Assembly (NCBI RefSeq): GCF_007625155.1
Contig: NZ_VMNK01000006.1
Coordinates: 124,001 to 188,000, forward strand
Reading direction: 5' to 3'
From: Denitromonas halophila
Lineage (GTDB): Bacteria > Pseudomonadota > Gammaproteobacteria > Burkholderiales > Rhodocyclaceae
DNA: 64,000 nucleotides
The position numbers and the translations under genes are program-made. Under the pieces are notes generated by a model. That model saw only the letters and a list, made by a program, of their open reading frames with translations. It had not been told where the DNA came from and searched no databases. Every line of letters begins with the position of its first letter. Position 1 is the first letter of the stretch. This document shows, piece by piece, positions 1 through 8,256 of the stretch.

Positions 1-429
1 GATGTCGCCCCACAGGTGGCCGAACTCGCTCTTGCGGCCGCCGAAGTGCTGCATGGCGGCGTAGGCCATGGGGCTGCCCACGCGCAGGCTGTCGCCGTCG
101 ACGTCGTAGTAGATCTGTGTCGAGAGCGCGCCGACTATGCCAATGAGCGGGCGCTTGCCCTGCACCACGGCAGCGCCGCGGGCGTTGATGCGGCCATCCT
201 TACGGGTGGTGTTGCGGTAGCGGCCAAGGTGCGCTTCGATCGTGGCGCGGCTGTTCATCACCCAGCGCACGCCGTCCGGGCCGGCGCTGTCGGCAAAGCG
301 CTGCTTGGTGGTGTCGACCAGCATTTCGCCGATTTCGACCAGGTAGGGCTGCGGGCCGCGCAGGGCTTGCGCCAGCTCGGCCAGGGTGTCGAAGACGCGG
401 CCTTCGTTGATCTCGATAGTGACGGGCAT
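1..429 (-). CDS. phage virion morphogenesis protein, Mu gpG-like (partial, 3' end outside window)
   Basis: The reading frame is open from an ATG at 429 to the window edge and gives 143 residues, starting MPVTIEINEGRVFDTLAELA. It resembles the phage virion morphogenesis/tail completion family that includes Mu gpG, which acts in tail assembly or head-tail joining. Conserved-looking segments are a mid-protein RFADSAGPDGVRW block and a C-terminal QHFGGRKSEFGHLWGD block. It follows the F-like gene by 2 bases, as G follows F in Mu. The stop codon is not visible, so the full length is unknown. Confidence 0.8.
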   Translation of the reverse strand, partial: MPVTIEINEGRVFDTLAELAQALRGPQPYLVEIGEMLVDTTKQRFADSAGPDGVRWVMNSRATIEAHLGRYRNTTRKDGRINARGAAVVQGKRPLIGIVGALSTQIYYDVDGDSLRVGSPMAYAAMQHFGGRKSEFGHLWGDI

Positions 430-431
430 GC

Positions 432-1397
432 TCAGGCCTCCGGCGCGAGATTGGCGATGGTCAGCGCGCCGTCGGCCGTCGCCAGGCGCAGGCGATCGCT
501 ACCCGCGTCGAGCAGCGCCTGCACTGCGCGCCATCCATCGGCGCTCACACTGCCGCGCTGGGCGGCGTCGAGCCACACCACTTCGTTGCCACGCACGGCC
601 ACCGGCCAGCGGCCGTCACGGCCCTCGGCCAGCCAGCGCTCGAAGGGTTCGCCGCCGGTCATCTCGGCCACATGGGCGCGGGCCAGTGGTGCGTCGCGCG
701 GCGCCAGGGCGCGGGCCTTGTCGGCCACCATGCGCGCCACGTCGTCGGCCACGCCGGCGCCGGGCATGTATGCCCAGCCTTCGTCGATGCCGGCCGGGCC
801 GCCGGTGGTGGGGTCGAGGCCGTCATCGGGCGGGGTGTCGGTGCGTGCGTCCATGCGGCCGGCGCGCTCGGGGCTTACGGCGGTCACGTAGCACTTGCAG
901 CCCCAGCCGTTGGGCGGGTAGTGGGTTTGCCACCAAACATCATCGGCCGGGCGGGTGATGCGGTTCCAGCTCACATGCAGCGGGCGCGGGTGCAGCACGC
1001 TGTCGCTGTGGCGGTACATCCACACCATGCCGTTGCGGGCCGCGTCGCGCAGCTGCACCAGGCGCCCGGCCGAGTAGCTGCTGAGCATGTTGGTCTGGTA
1101 GATCACCCGGCTGCGCCAGGCGCGCCCGCCGGTGTGGTCCCAGCCATGGCGCGCCACGACCTTGTCGAAGTCCTTGCGGAACGCGCCCAAGCCCGTGCCT
1201 TTGCTGATCGCGTCATCCACCGCCTGGCGCAGATCGCCCAGCAGGTCGGCCTTTGCCGCGCCGGCCACCACAAAGGCGCGGTCGTGCGCGCCGTGCATGA
1301 TGTCGCGCCAGCTCTCGGTGGGCAGGTTCAGCTTCTGGCGAAAGAAGGTTTGCTGCTCGGCGAAGGGCTGCTGGGCGAAGTCGAGGGCTAGGGGCAT
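432..1397 (-). CDS. Mu gpF-like minor head / head morphogenesis protein
   Basis: A 321-residue protein of the phage Mu F-like family (SPP1 gp7-type head morphogenesis proteins), a minor capsid component recruited with the portal. The N-terminus (PLALDFAQQPFAEQQTFF) and the central block with WKR-like arginines, HVSWNRITRPADD and HYPPNGWGCKCYV are typical: the family carries a C-x-C motif in the sequence 'P-N-x-G-C-x-C'. It overlaps the preceding small gene by 10 bases and is followed at once by the gpG-like gene, which matches Mu order. The start ATG at 1397 gives the usual family N-terminus. Confidence 0.92.
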   Translation of the reverse strand: MPLALDFAQQPFAEQQTFFRQKLNLPTESWRDIMHGAHDRAFVVAGAAKADLLGDLRQAVDDAISKGTGLGAFRKDFDKVVARHGWDHTGGRAWRSRVIYQTNMLSSYSAGRLVQLRDAARNGMVWMYRHSDSVLHPRPLHVSWNRITRPADDVWWQTHYPPNGWGCKCYVTAVSPERAGRMDARTDTPPDDGLDPTTGGPAGIDEGWAYMPGAGVADDVARMVADKARALAPRDAPLARAHVAEMTGGEPFERWLAEGRDGRWPVAVRGNEVVWLDAAQRGSVSADGWRAVQALLDAGSDRLRLATADGALTIANLAPEA

Positions 1398-1588
1398 GAG
1401 GGCGGGCCGGGTTTGTCTTGGCGGCTATCCACGGCCGTCAGGGCGCACCAGGTGCGTTCTTTGCGGGCCCGCACTTCGGCGTCCAGCTCGGCCCCCTCTT
1501 TGCTCGCGCCAACGGCGAGGATGCTACCGGGGTTGGCCGGGTCGGTGACTATCCAGCACCGCCGCACGTTGCACCAAATGGCGTTCAT
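1388..1588 (-). CDS. small phage protein of unknown function
   Basis: A 66-residue ORF between the portal and F-like genes. Its start overlaps the portal stop (ATGA type) and its end overlaps the F start by 10 bases, which argues for a translationally coupled, real gene. The sequence (MNAIWCNVRRCWIVTDPANP...) has two cysteines near the N-terminus and a charged middle, but no domain I recognise. No membrane segment. Function unknown. Confidence 0.55.
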   Translation of the reverse strand: MNAIWCNVRRCWIVTDPANPGSILAVGASKEGAELDAEVRARKERTWCALTAVDSRQDKPGPPSCP

Positions 1589-3186
1589 TCGCCGTTACTC
1601 ACGTCGAAGCGGCCGGCCAGTTCGGCGGTGGCCATGCCAGCCGCCATGACGCGCTGCAGCTCGCTGGCGGGCAGGCTGCCGTAGGCGTCGAGCAGGCGAT
1701 CGCGCACGTCTTCGAGCGAGCCGGCCTCGGCTACCAGGGCGGCGATGGCGGTGAGCCATTCGCCCAGGGGGGCGGCGGCGTCCTGCGCCAGGCGATCGGC
1801 GGCGGCGTCGGCATAGCGGGCTGGGCTGGGTTCTTGTGCGGGCAGCGTGGCGCGCAGCGCGGCAGGCACGGCGTCGGGGGGCGTGGCCTGTCCGGTCGGC
1901 GCGGGCTCAACCTTCGGCGGCGCGGACGGTGCGGCGGTAGCCAACACCTCTTCAGTGCCGTCGGGCAGCGGGATGCGCAGCTTTTCGTGCGCCCAGGTCG
2001 CCGGGATCTTCATGCCCACCCCCACGAGCTTGGGCAGGGCTTCGGCGTAGGCGGCCACGTCTTCGGACTCGCCCAGGTCAAACACCCAGCGCGGGCAGCG
2101 GCGCAGGCTGTCGACGCCGGTCTGGCTGAGCGCGATGAGCGGATACACCAGATCGCGCGTGAGCGTGCCGGCAATCTGGCGGGCGTCGGCGGCGAGGATG
2201 TCTTGCCGCACTTCGCGGTGCAGGTCGGCCACGCCGCTGCCCATGCCGGTGGCGTGCGCTTCGCTGGAGAGCACTTGCCCGAGGATGGCCTTTGATTCGG
2301 CCGAGTCCGCCCAGGCGGACATGGACAGGTGCGGCGTGCCGCTGCCGGTGCCGGTGATCTTGCTGATCTCGATCTGCATCTGCTCGGGCATGATGGCGCG
2401 GGCGTCGTGCCCCAGCGCGGTCACGGCCCGCAGCAGGCTGGCTTTCTCGGCGTTGTTGCTGGCCTGGCCGTATTTGCCGATGATGATCGGCAGGCCCCAG
2501 GTCTCCAAAAACTCGGCGAAGTCGCCGATGCTGTAGGCCTTGTAGATGAACGGCCAGATCAGCACGCGCAGGATGCCGGCGCGGGAGAGGTAGCCGGTCT
2601 TGACCTTGCCGGGCTGGTGCATGATCCAGCCCATGGGGTTGAGCAGCGCGCCGTCGGGCGAGTTGTCGCGCAGGCGCAGCTCGCGGCGGTCGGTGGAGGT
2701 ACGGAACCAGGTTTGCGGGCGCGGGTGAAAGGCCGGCAACCACTCGGCGCCATGGCGCCGCCACTCCAGCTCGATGGGCGCAAAGCCGTGGCCGACGCCA
2801 TCCATCATGGCCATGATCACGTCTTCGAGGTCATCGACCACGTCGCGCAGGATCTCTTCGACCCAGGCGGCGAGCTTCTTTTCGCGGGCGCTGGCGTTGG
2901 CCGGCGGTTCGATGGACCAGTCCAGCCCAACCACTGCGCCGGCGCGCTTGCCGAACTCGCACTGCATGTGCGCGTCGCGGTCGAGCATGTCGTCGAACAG
3001 CTGGTGCTGCGCCATGATGTCGCCCTGGTCGGCCTCGCGCAGGATGCGCACGGCGCGCGCCGGGGTGATGCCGTCCATGTGGCTTTGCAGGATCTCGTTC
3101 TGCAGCGCGGCCACGCGGGCGGTTTGCGGCTCGGAGAGGATGGCGCGGTTAATCGGGTTGCCGTGTTGGTCGAGGATGGTGGTCAT
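1585..3186 (-). CDS. DUF935 portal protein (Mu gp29-like)
   Basis: A 533-residue protein of the DUF935 family, the portal proteins of Mu-like phages, which form the dodecameric ring at the head vertex for DNA packaging. Recognisable features are the N-terminal TTILDQHGNPI segment, DWSIEPP, GYLSRAGILRVLIWPFIYK and FLETWGLPIIIGKY blocks, and a low-complexity Pro/Ala linker near residues 420-460 before a C-terminal helical part. Length is normal for the family. It lies directly downstream of the terminase large subunit and a 102-residue gene and upstream of F, the standard packaging arrangement. Confidence 0.94.
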   Translation of the reverse strand: MTTILDQHGNPINRAILSEPQTARVAALQNEILQSHMDGITPARAVRILREADQGDIMAQHQLFDDMLDRDAHMQCEFGKRAGAVVGLDWSIEPPANASAREKKLAAWVEEILRDVVDDLEDVIMAMMDGVGHGFAPIELEWRRHGAEWLPAFHPRPQTWFRTSTDRRELRLRDNSPDGALLNPMGWIMHQPGKVKTGYLSRAGILRVLIWPFIYKAYSIGDFAEFLETWGLPIIIGKYGQASNNAEKASLLRAVTALGHDARAIMPEQMQIEISKITGTGSGTPHLSMSAWADSAESKAILGQVLSSEAHATGMGSGVADLHREVRQDILAADARQIAGTLTRDLVYPLIALSQTGVDSLRRCPRWVFDLGESEDVAAYAEALPKLVGVGMKIPATWAHEKLRIPLPDGTEEVLATAAPSAPPKVEPAPTGQATPPDAVPAALRATLPAQEPSPARYADAAADRLAQDAAAPLGEWLTAIAALVAEAGSLEDVRDRLLDAYGSLPASELQRVMAAGMATAELAGRFDVSNGE

Positions 3187-3189
3187 GGG

Positions 3190-3498
3190 TTATTCCTGAT
3201 AAAGCGCCGGCTGCGCACGCTTCAGTACAGCCTCGCATGCGGCTTCTCTGACTAATGCTTTGACATGCAGGTGTGCTACCGAGAGCCCGCTTTCGACGGC
3301 GCGAAGAACGTCATCGCGCGGCAGCTCTGGCGAGGTGGTGACACGGATCGCAACGCTGTCGCGCCGGTCAATGCGTGTGGCGAGACGGCGCAACATGTCT
3401 CCGAGCGCATCGCGCCACGATTTGGCCGGGCCGTTGGCCATGAATGACGTTTCCGTCTCGACGTGGTAGCCGCCAGGGACTTTGGCGATCAGCATCAA
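3190..3498 (-). CDS. hypothetical phage protein between terminase and portal
   Basis: A 102-residue protein that overlaps the end of the terminase gene by 4 bases (ATGA) and ends 3 bases before the portal start. It is mixed alpha/beta in appearance (MMLIAKVPGGYHVETETSFM, then an arginine-rich helix), with no signal peptide or membrane segment. The tight packing in the packaging operon supports it being expressed. I do not recognise the family. Confidence 0.6.
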   Translation of the reverse strand: MMLIAKVPGGYHVETETSFMANGPAKSWRDALGDMLRRLATRIDRRDSVAIRVTTSPELPRDDVLRAVESGLSVAHLHVKALVREAACEAVLKRAQPALYQE

Positions 3499-5153
3499 AA
3501 CATCCTGCGCGAGCGGTACCCGCCAAAGTCGTCGTCATCGAAATAGCCCTCGGGCGCCTTGCCGTTGCGCGGCACCGAGACAAAGCCCTGCGCGCCGATG
3601 AGCCCGTTGGTGGCCACCTGCCACAGCATTTCGAGCGCGTCGGGGCCGTCGTCGTGGTCGGCCTTGGGGAAGTGGCGCAGCTGCTCGACCAGGGTGTTCT
3701 GGCTGGGGTGCAGGCGGATCAGGCCGTTGGTCATGTGCGGCTGCAGGGTCTCGATACGCAGCAGCTTGTCGGAGTTGGTCTTGATGGCGCGCGCCGGCAC
3801 GGGCACGCCGCGCGCCGCGCTGCGCTTGACCAGCTCGGAGTACAGAAACTCTTGAAACTGCACCGTTTCCACGCCCCACAGCAGGCAGCGGTATTCCATC
3901 TGTAGGCTGATCACGTCTTCGATGATGCGATCGGGCAGGCGCTTTTTGATGAGCGCTTCGACCACGTCGAGCACGCCGGTCTGGCGGTTGAAGCCGCCGA
4001 TGAGCAGCGCCGAGGGGTCGCGGCTCTTGCCTTCCTTGCCCAGCGAGGGGTCGCAGGCGCCGTACATGAGCCAGTCGGGCAGCCGATTGACCCAGAACTG
4101 GATGCACTTGGCAAAGGGCGCGTCGTCGCCCGACAGCGGGTCGTTCTGCAGCTCGCTGTCAAAGGCGTCGTGGCCGTCGCGGGCGCGGATCTGCATTAGC
4201 GCCAGCAGCGGGCGGCCGGCGGGCCAGCTCACCACGGCGCCGGCGTTCATTTCCGCCGCGTGCTCGGCGTAGTAACGGCCGGCGCGCTCTTCGCCCTCGT
4301 TGCGGTAGAGCTCCTCCCAGCGGTCCCACAGGGCCATGTTGTCGGGCCAGGTGATGAGGGCCTTGAACTTGCGGCTCTTCCACAACGGGTTCTTGAGTAG
4401 GCGCGCCAGCACCGAGTCGTAGTGCAGGATGGTGCCCACGATCACGGCGTCGAACTTCTCGCCCGCGCCGCCGAGCTTGAGCACCGCCTTGGTGATCCAG
4501 CCCATCAGCTTGTTGCGCTGATCGGGGGTCTTCACGTTCTCGTCGTTCTCGAGGTCATCGCCCACGAACAGGTCGGGCCGGTGCGGGCCGTGGCGCCGGC
4601 CGCGGATGCGCTTGCCGCTGCCCACAGCCTCGACCTTGCGGCCGTTGCGGGTGACGATCACCCCGGCCTGCCACACCGGCCCCTGGCCGCAGGCCTCGGG
4701 GAAGTCCATCACCAGGCGCGGGTTGGCTTCGAGCTCCGCTTTGATAGCCTCCAGCATGATGGCCGCCTGGTCGAAGGCGTCCATGCCGATCATGGGGTAC
4801 CACTTCATCTCGGCGATGAGGCACCACAGCACGAACAGCTGGCTGGTGATGGTCGACTTCGCCTCGCCCCGTGGCGCGGCCAGCGCGTCCGTCTCGCTCT
4901 TGGCGCTGCGCGCGATCGCCTCGAGGCGGTCATACAGGTATTCGTGCAGGACGCTGGGCGCCTTGGTGACGTAGTGCGGAAAGTAGGTCTGCACGAAGAA
5001 GCGGAAGCCGCCTGCACCCAGCACCCGGCGGCGGCGCTCGGCCACGGCGTCCGGGTCCGGGTCGAAGCCGGACACCTCCGCCTCGATGCGCGAACGGAAG
5101 TCCGCCGCGAGTTTGGCGATGTCGGCAAGGAAGGCTTTGCGGTTACTTGCCAT
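3495..5153 (-). CDS. terminase large subunit (Mu gp28-like)
   Basis: A 552-residue packaging ATPase/nuclease. Residues 93-101 (APRGEAKST) form the Walker A-like motif, and an acidic Walker B-type segment (YPMIGMDAFDQ) follows. The C-terminal half holds an RNase H-like nuclease fold with a MYGACDPSLGKEGKSRDPSALLI block whose aspartates are the expected metal ligands, plus a late D-x-x-D-A-L-E-M-L segment near the end. In Mu, gp28 makes the headful cuts during packaging. It is followed by the 102-residue gene and the portal, and preceded by the Gp49-family gene. Length and gene order match Mu-like phages. Confidence 0.94.
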   Translation of the reverse strand: MASNRKAFLADIAKLAADFRSRIEAEVSGFDPDPDAVAERRRRVLGAGGFRFFVQTYFPHYVTKAPSVLHEYLYDRLEAIARSAKSETDALAAPRGEAKSTITSQLFVLWCLIAEMKWYPMIGMDAFDQAAIMLEAIKAELEANPRLVMDFPEACGQGPVWQAGVIVTRNGRKVEAVGSGKRIRGRRHGPHRPDLFVGDDLENDENVKTPDQRNKLMGWITKAVLKLGGAGEKFDAVIVGTILHYDSVLARLLKNPLWKSRKFKALITWPDNMALWDRWEELYRNEGEERAGRYYAEHAAEMNAGAVVSWPAGRPLLALMQIRARDGHDAFDSELQNDPLSGDDAPFAKCIQFWVNRLPDWLMYGACDPSLGKEGKSRDPSALLIGGFNRQTGVLDVVEALIKKRLPDRIIEDVISLQMEYRCLLWGVETVQFQEFLYSELVKRSAARGVPVPARAIKTNSDKLLRIETLQPHMTNGLIRLHPSQNTLVEQLRHFPKADHDDGPDALEMLWQVATNGLIGAQGFVSVPRNGKAPEGYFDDDDFGGYRSRRMF

Positions 5154-5182
5154 TTGTGGATGCTCTATGATCCGCAGCCATT

Positions 5183-5749
5183 TCAGACTTCTTCATCGTC
5201 CGGGTAGCGGTAGTAGCCGACCACATTGCACAGCGCCTCCACCAGGCCGGGCGCCTCCTCATACACCCGGTCATCGCAGGTTGCCTCCGGGCAGCTCACC
5301 CGCTGCTTCTCGACGAACTCACGCACGATGGCAGCAAGCTTGGCCTCGGATTCCTGGACGACCGAGACGCCCGCGGATGCGGTGTCGATGGCGAACAGCG
5401 GCGACGCCAAGCGATCGCGCAAGGCGTATCCCATCAACGGCCAGATCTTCGCGAAGGCGTTCTGGCGCGCGATCTTCCGCCCGAGCGCAGCGTCGAAGTT
5501 CTCCGGGCTGACACATGCGGACTCGCCGGTTACGGTGAAGCCGTTGCACAGCACCAGGACGCAGAAGGTCAGTAGCTTCAAGGCTTCGCTGTTGGCAGGC
5601 TCGTCGCGAATAACACACCCATACTTTGCACCGCCGTAGGCCGTGAAGTAGTGCTCGCTGGCGATGTTCGCCTCGATATCGGCCGGCGTGATGCGCGGTG
5701 CAGTCAGGCCCTTGGCCTGGATCTCGTTTTCGATTTTCGGGTCAGTCAT
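5183..5749 (-). CDS. Gp49 (phage N4 Gp49 / Sf6 gene 66) family protein
   Basis: A 188-residue protein. The first 105 residues match the Gp49 family: HYFTAYGGAKY near residue 33, the conserved core LKLLTFCVLVLCNGFTVTGE, and N-F-D-A-x-L-G-x-x-x-A-R-x-x-A-x-x-K-x-W. The family is common in phages but has no agreed function. The C-terminal 70 residues (with paired cysteines SCPEATCDD) look like an added segment. It sits 29 bases before the terminase gene in the packaging operon. Confidence 0.8.
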   Translation of the reverse strand: MTDPKIENEIQAKGLTAPRITPADIEANIASEHYFTAYGGAKYGCVIRDEPANSEALKLLTFCVLVLCNGFTVTGESACVSPENFDAALGRKIARQNAFAKIWPLMGYALRDRLASPLFAIDTASAGVSVVQESEAKLAAIVREFVEKQRVSCPEATCDDRVYEEAPGLVEALCNVVGYYRYPDDEEV

Positions 5750-5760
5750 GATGCAAGTCC

Positions 5761-5961
5761 TTATTCAAAGTACTCAGGGAATCGGGCCACCAGGTCGGCG
5801 CGATCGCCGCCGGCGGTCTCGTACAGATAGGCCAGGCGCTCGAACACGGTTTCACCGTCGGTGAGCCACACGGTGTCGGTGGCGCCTTCGACCAGGTCGG
5901 CCATGGCGGCTAGGATTTCGGCCTGGGTGATGCTCAGGCGGCGTTCGGCGGCGTTATCCAT
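5761..5961 (-). CDS. small acidic phage protein
   Basis: A 66-residue acidic ORF (MDNAAERRLSITQAEILAAM...) that begins inside the last 8 bases of the DUF1804 gene and ends 11 bases before the Gp49-family gene. It appears fully helical with several aspartates and glutamates and ends in FPEYFE. No family recognised. Position in a tightly packed operon is the main support. Confidence 0.55.
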   Translation of the reverse strand: MDNAAERRLSITQAEILAAMADLVEGATDTVWLTDGETVFERLAYLYETAGGDRADLVARFPEYFE

Positions 5962-6454
5962 AGGTGCGCACCACTTCCTCGCCGAAGGGCTCCAGCACCG
6001 CGGCCACGGCGGCGCCGTGTTGCGGGTGGTGCTTGCGCACGTAGTCGAGCAGCAGCTTGATGACGCCCATGGCCACGCCGAGCTGGTCGGTTTGCGGCAT
6101 GAGGCGGCGGCTGGCGGCCATCAGCTTGTTGTAGCTGTCGGCCAGGCTGGCCAGCGCCTGCACCTTGGCGGCGGCGGGCATGTCGTCGGCCGCTTCGATG
6201 GCGTCCATGGTGGCCTGCGTCTGGCGCACGATCACGCCCAGGGTCTGGCGCATCACCTCCTCCAGCCCGCCGCCGGCGATCATCTGCGCGCCGCGCGCCT
6301 TGTCCCAGTCGTCGCCGGCCTTCTTGGCTTCGCTCTTCCAACGCCGGGCGGTGGCCACGGGCACGCCCTCCTTGGCCGCAGCGACCTCGAGGCCGAGCTG
6401 GTCGAACACAAAGGCGGCGCGCACGGCGCGGCGGGTCTCTTCACCGTGGGCCAT
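5954..6454 (-). CDS. DUF1804 family protein, probable small terminase
   Basis: A 166-residue DUF1804 protein. The first 50 residues (MAHGEETRRAVRAAFVFDQL, then AAAKEGVPVATARRWKSEAK) form a helix-turn-helix of the kind found in small terminase subunits, which recognise the packaging site. The remainder is helical. In Mu the corresponding gp27 position is occupied by the DUF3486 small terminase; DUF1804 is the B3-type alternative. It lies two genes upstream of the large terminase. The function as small terminase is inferred from family and position. Confidence 0.8.
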   Translation of the reverse strand: MAHGEETRRAVRAAFVFDQLGLEVAAAKEGVPVATARRWKSEAKKAGDDWDKARGAQMIAGGGLEEVMRQTLGVIVRQTQATMDAIEAADDMPAAAKVQALASLADSYNKLMAASRRLMPQTDQLGVAMGVIKLLLDYVRKHHPQHGAAVAAVLEPFGEEVVRTYG

Positions 6455-6624
6455 CAGATGCGCTCCTTGCCATCGCTGGCCGGCGCGGTGGGCGCAGCGT
6501 CCGCTGCCTCTTCCACGGTGATATTGCAGTTGAGCTTGATATTCATGTTCTGGATCGCCGCGCCGATCCGGTCAGCGCCGGCAACGAGCGCGACTGCGAG
6601 CACGATTGCATGGCCCCAGTTCAT
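6454..6624 (-). CDS. small single-span membrane protein
   Basis: A 56-residue protein starting at 6624 (MNWGHAIVLAVALVAGADRI). Residues 5-17 are hydrophobic and could span the membrane or act as a signal anchor; the C-terminal half is polar and acidic. Both ends use 4-base or 1-base overlaps with the neighbouring genes (winged-helix gene upstream, DUF1804 downstream). A longer upstream in-frame start at 6732 would lie inside the previous gene and is unlikely. No family recognised. Confidence 0.55.
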   Translation of the reverse strand: MNWGHAIVLAVALVAGADRIGAAIQNMNIKLNCNITVEEAADAAPTAPASDGKERI

Positions 6625-6896
6625 CACGCCTCCCCCGGCATCACGGCGCGATCCATCACCACATCGCGGCCGCGCTCGGTAATGCTGGCGGTGTCGGCGG
6701 CGTGGCTGATCAGGCCCACGTCGGCCAGCCACAGCAGGTCGGCGCGTACCTTATCGACGGTGGCCACCTGGCCGTGTACGGCTTCGAGCTCGTCGCGCAG
6801 GGCGCGGGCGGTGAGTGTTTGGCCGGGGGCGAAGAACAGCAGCGCGATGATGGCGCGGCGGCGGGTGAGCTCGGCCTGGCGTTCGGCGATGGTCAT
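6624..6896 (-). CDS. winged-helix-like phage protein (Mu gp26 position)
   Basis: A 90-residue protein, mostly helical with a C-terminal strand region (LLWLADVGLISHAADTASITERGRDVV) that reads like a winged-helix wing ending in 'T-x-x-G-x-x-V'. It occupies the place of Mu gp26, between the DUF2730 protein (4-base overlap) and the terminase genes. Whether it binds DNA is not established; winged-helix is my reading of the pattern. Confidence 0.65.
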   Translation of the reverse strand: MTIAERQAELTRRRAIIALLFFAPGQTLTARALRDELEAVHGQVATVDKVRADLLWLADVGLISHAADTASITERGRDVVMDRAVMPGEA

Positions 6897-7246
6897 GGCA
6901 TGCCCTTTTCTGCGATGCGGTTGAGGATCAGGCGCAGGTTGTCGTTCATCGCGTCGAGCTGGCCGCCAATCTTGGCCACGCCCTGGGCGGTGAGATTGAC
7001 CTTGTCGTGCAGGGCGCCGAGGTCTTCATGCGTGGGGGCGCGCTCCAGCGAGCCTTCCACCCGCGACAGGCGGCGGTCGTGCTCGTCGGCGCGGCGGTCG
7101 AACTCTTCGCTGAGCATGGCGAACTTGCGGTCGACCTCCTTGTTGCGGTCGCCATAGCGCACGTACAGCCACATGCCGCTGGTGGCGACGGCGTTGACCA
7201 CCTGGAAGCCCACCACCGTCCAGAACTTGGCTTCTTCAAAACTCAT
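6893..7246 (-). CDS. DUF2730 family protein (Mu gp25-like)
   Basis: A 117-residue DUF2730 protein: an N-terminal membrane helix (FWTVVGFQVVNAVATSGMWL, about residues 8-27) followed by a long heptad-rich coiled coil with many charged residues. In Mu-like phages this family lies just after the lysis genes and before the terminases, as here. Function is unknown; the anchor plus coiled coil resembles spanin or holin-associated accessory proteins, but that is speculation. Confidence 0.82.
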   Translation of the reverse strand: MSFEEAKFWTVVGFQVVNAVATSGMWLYVRYGDRNKEVDRKFAMLSEEFDRRADEHDRRLSRVEGSLERAPTHEDLGALHDKVNLTAQGVAKIGGQLDAMNDNLRLILNRIAEKGMP

Positions 7247-7563
7247 GCGCGGGCCTCCAGCTCGGCGGGGAGTACTTCATAGATATCGAAACGGTCGCCA
7301 CTGCTGACCAGGCGGCCAAGCGGCACGCGGTGGCCACGGCGCCGCTTGATGAGGATGCGGGTGACGCCCTCGGCGCCCAGGCCGGCGACGATGTCGCGCA
7401 GGTCGGCACGGTTGAGCTGGCCCATGGTGGCCATGACCTCCACCTCGCCACTGTCACGGCGATTGACCACGCCAACGGCGATGGGCTCGGCGCCGGCGGC
7501 AAAGGATTCGCCGGGCGCGTAGCAGCGGAAGACTCGCGTCAGGGTTTCAAAATGGACGCTCAC
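7243..7563 (-). CDS. hypothetical phage protein, GTG start
   Basis: A 106-residue protein. The GTG at 7563 is chosen because AAGGAG lies 7 bases upstream; the open frame extends further but without a ribosome site. It is alpha/beta, with a basic patch ILIKRRRGHRVPLGR near residue 72 and an acidic end. It overlaps the DUF2730 start by 4 bases. No family recognised, although the pattern around GQLNRADLRDIVAGL recalls small phage proteins of the head operon. Confidence 0.6.
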   Translation of the reverse strand: MSVHFETLTRVFRCYAPGESFAAGAEPIAVGVVNRRDSGEVEVMATMGQLNRADLRDIVAGLGAEGVTRILIKRRRGHRVPLGRLVSSGDRFDIYEVLPAELEARA

Positions 7564-7639
7564 CGGACATCTCCTTGGGTGATTGGGTGCCAGCCCCTGC
7601 CGCTGTTGCCCGGCCGAATGGCACCGGAAGGAAGCTCGT

Positions 7640-7825
7640 CTAAACACATGGCTGGCTGCCGGCGTTATTACCCCGCAAAGCGGGCGCCCCACTGGGCCGG
7701 CGATGGGTCGAGATTGGATTGCGCCCCGCGCTTGCCGCCATGCGGCTGCGCTGCCCACCAATGGGGCGGCGGGCGGCCTTGGTGCGGCCCTGCGGCTGCC
7801 CGTGCGTGCGCTGCAGGCGGCTCAC
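7640..7825 (-). CDS. possible small arginine-rich ORF in the holin-head gap
   Basis: The stretch 7564-7821 is the largest gap in the late region. One frame opens with a GTG that overlaps the holin stop (GTGA) and runs 61 codons, rich in Arg, Gly and Pro. Translational coupling is the only support; composition looks like a shadow of GC-rich DNA and no family is recognised. A short CCCCGC-AAA-GCGGG hairpin lies inside. It could equally be untranslated leader of the downstream operon. Confidence 0.2.
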   Translation of the reverse strand: MSRLQRTHGQPQGRTKAARRPIGGQRSRMAASAGRNPISTHRRPSGAPALRGNNAGSQPCV

Positions 7826-8253
7826 TTCGTTACACCCTTGCGCTTTTCGATCGCGCGGGCACCGGAGTAACCGAGGTAGCCGGCGCCAAAGAGCCACCAC
7901 AGCTCTTCGGGGATGGCGGCAAGCCAGGCTTGCACGCCGGCCGTAAAGGTGAGCACGGCCGCCGGGTTGATGACATGTGCGATGCCGATGGGGATGGCCA
8001 TCAAGATCATCACGTACATCACGTACAGGAAGCTGGGGCGGGCGCGGCTGGTCCAGGGGTCGGCGCTGTTGGCCTCGGCGAGGATGGCCGACAGGCGGAT
8101 GCGCATCTCTTCGAAGCGACCGTCCTGCTCCATCTTGAGCAGCTCCAGCTTGGCCTTGTCGCGCGCCTCGGGGTCCGGTATCACGCGGTCGAGGAGCTCG
8201 CTACCGAGCGAGAACAGGCCCTTGCCGACGGCGGCGATGGTGACGGGGTCCAT
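7822..8253 (-). CDS. 3TM-type holin (GTA holin-like)
   Basis: A 143-residue protein similar to the 3TM holin family: an N-terminal soluble part with LDRVIPDPEARDKAKLELL, then ARPSFLYVMYVMILMAIPIG and two more hydrophobic segments, and a C-terminal basic tail (EKRKGVTK). Such holins permeabilise the inner membrane so that endolysin reaches the wall. It starts 3 bases after the amidase gene, giving an endolysin-holin lysis pair. Confidence 0.8.
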   Translation of the reverse strand: MDPVTIAAVGKGLFSLGSELLDRVIPDPEARDKAKLELLKMEQDGRFEEMRIRLSAILAEANSADPWTSRARPSFLYVMYVMILMAIPIGIAHVINPAAVLTFTAGVQAWLAAIPEELWWLFGAGYLGYSGARAIEKRKGVTK

Positions 8254-8256
8254 AGC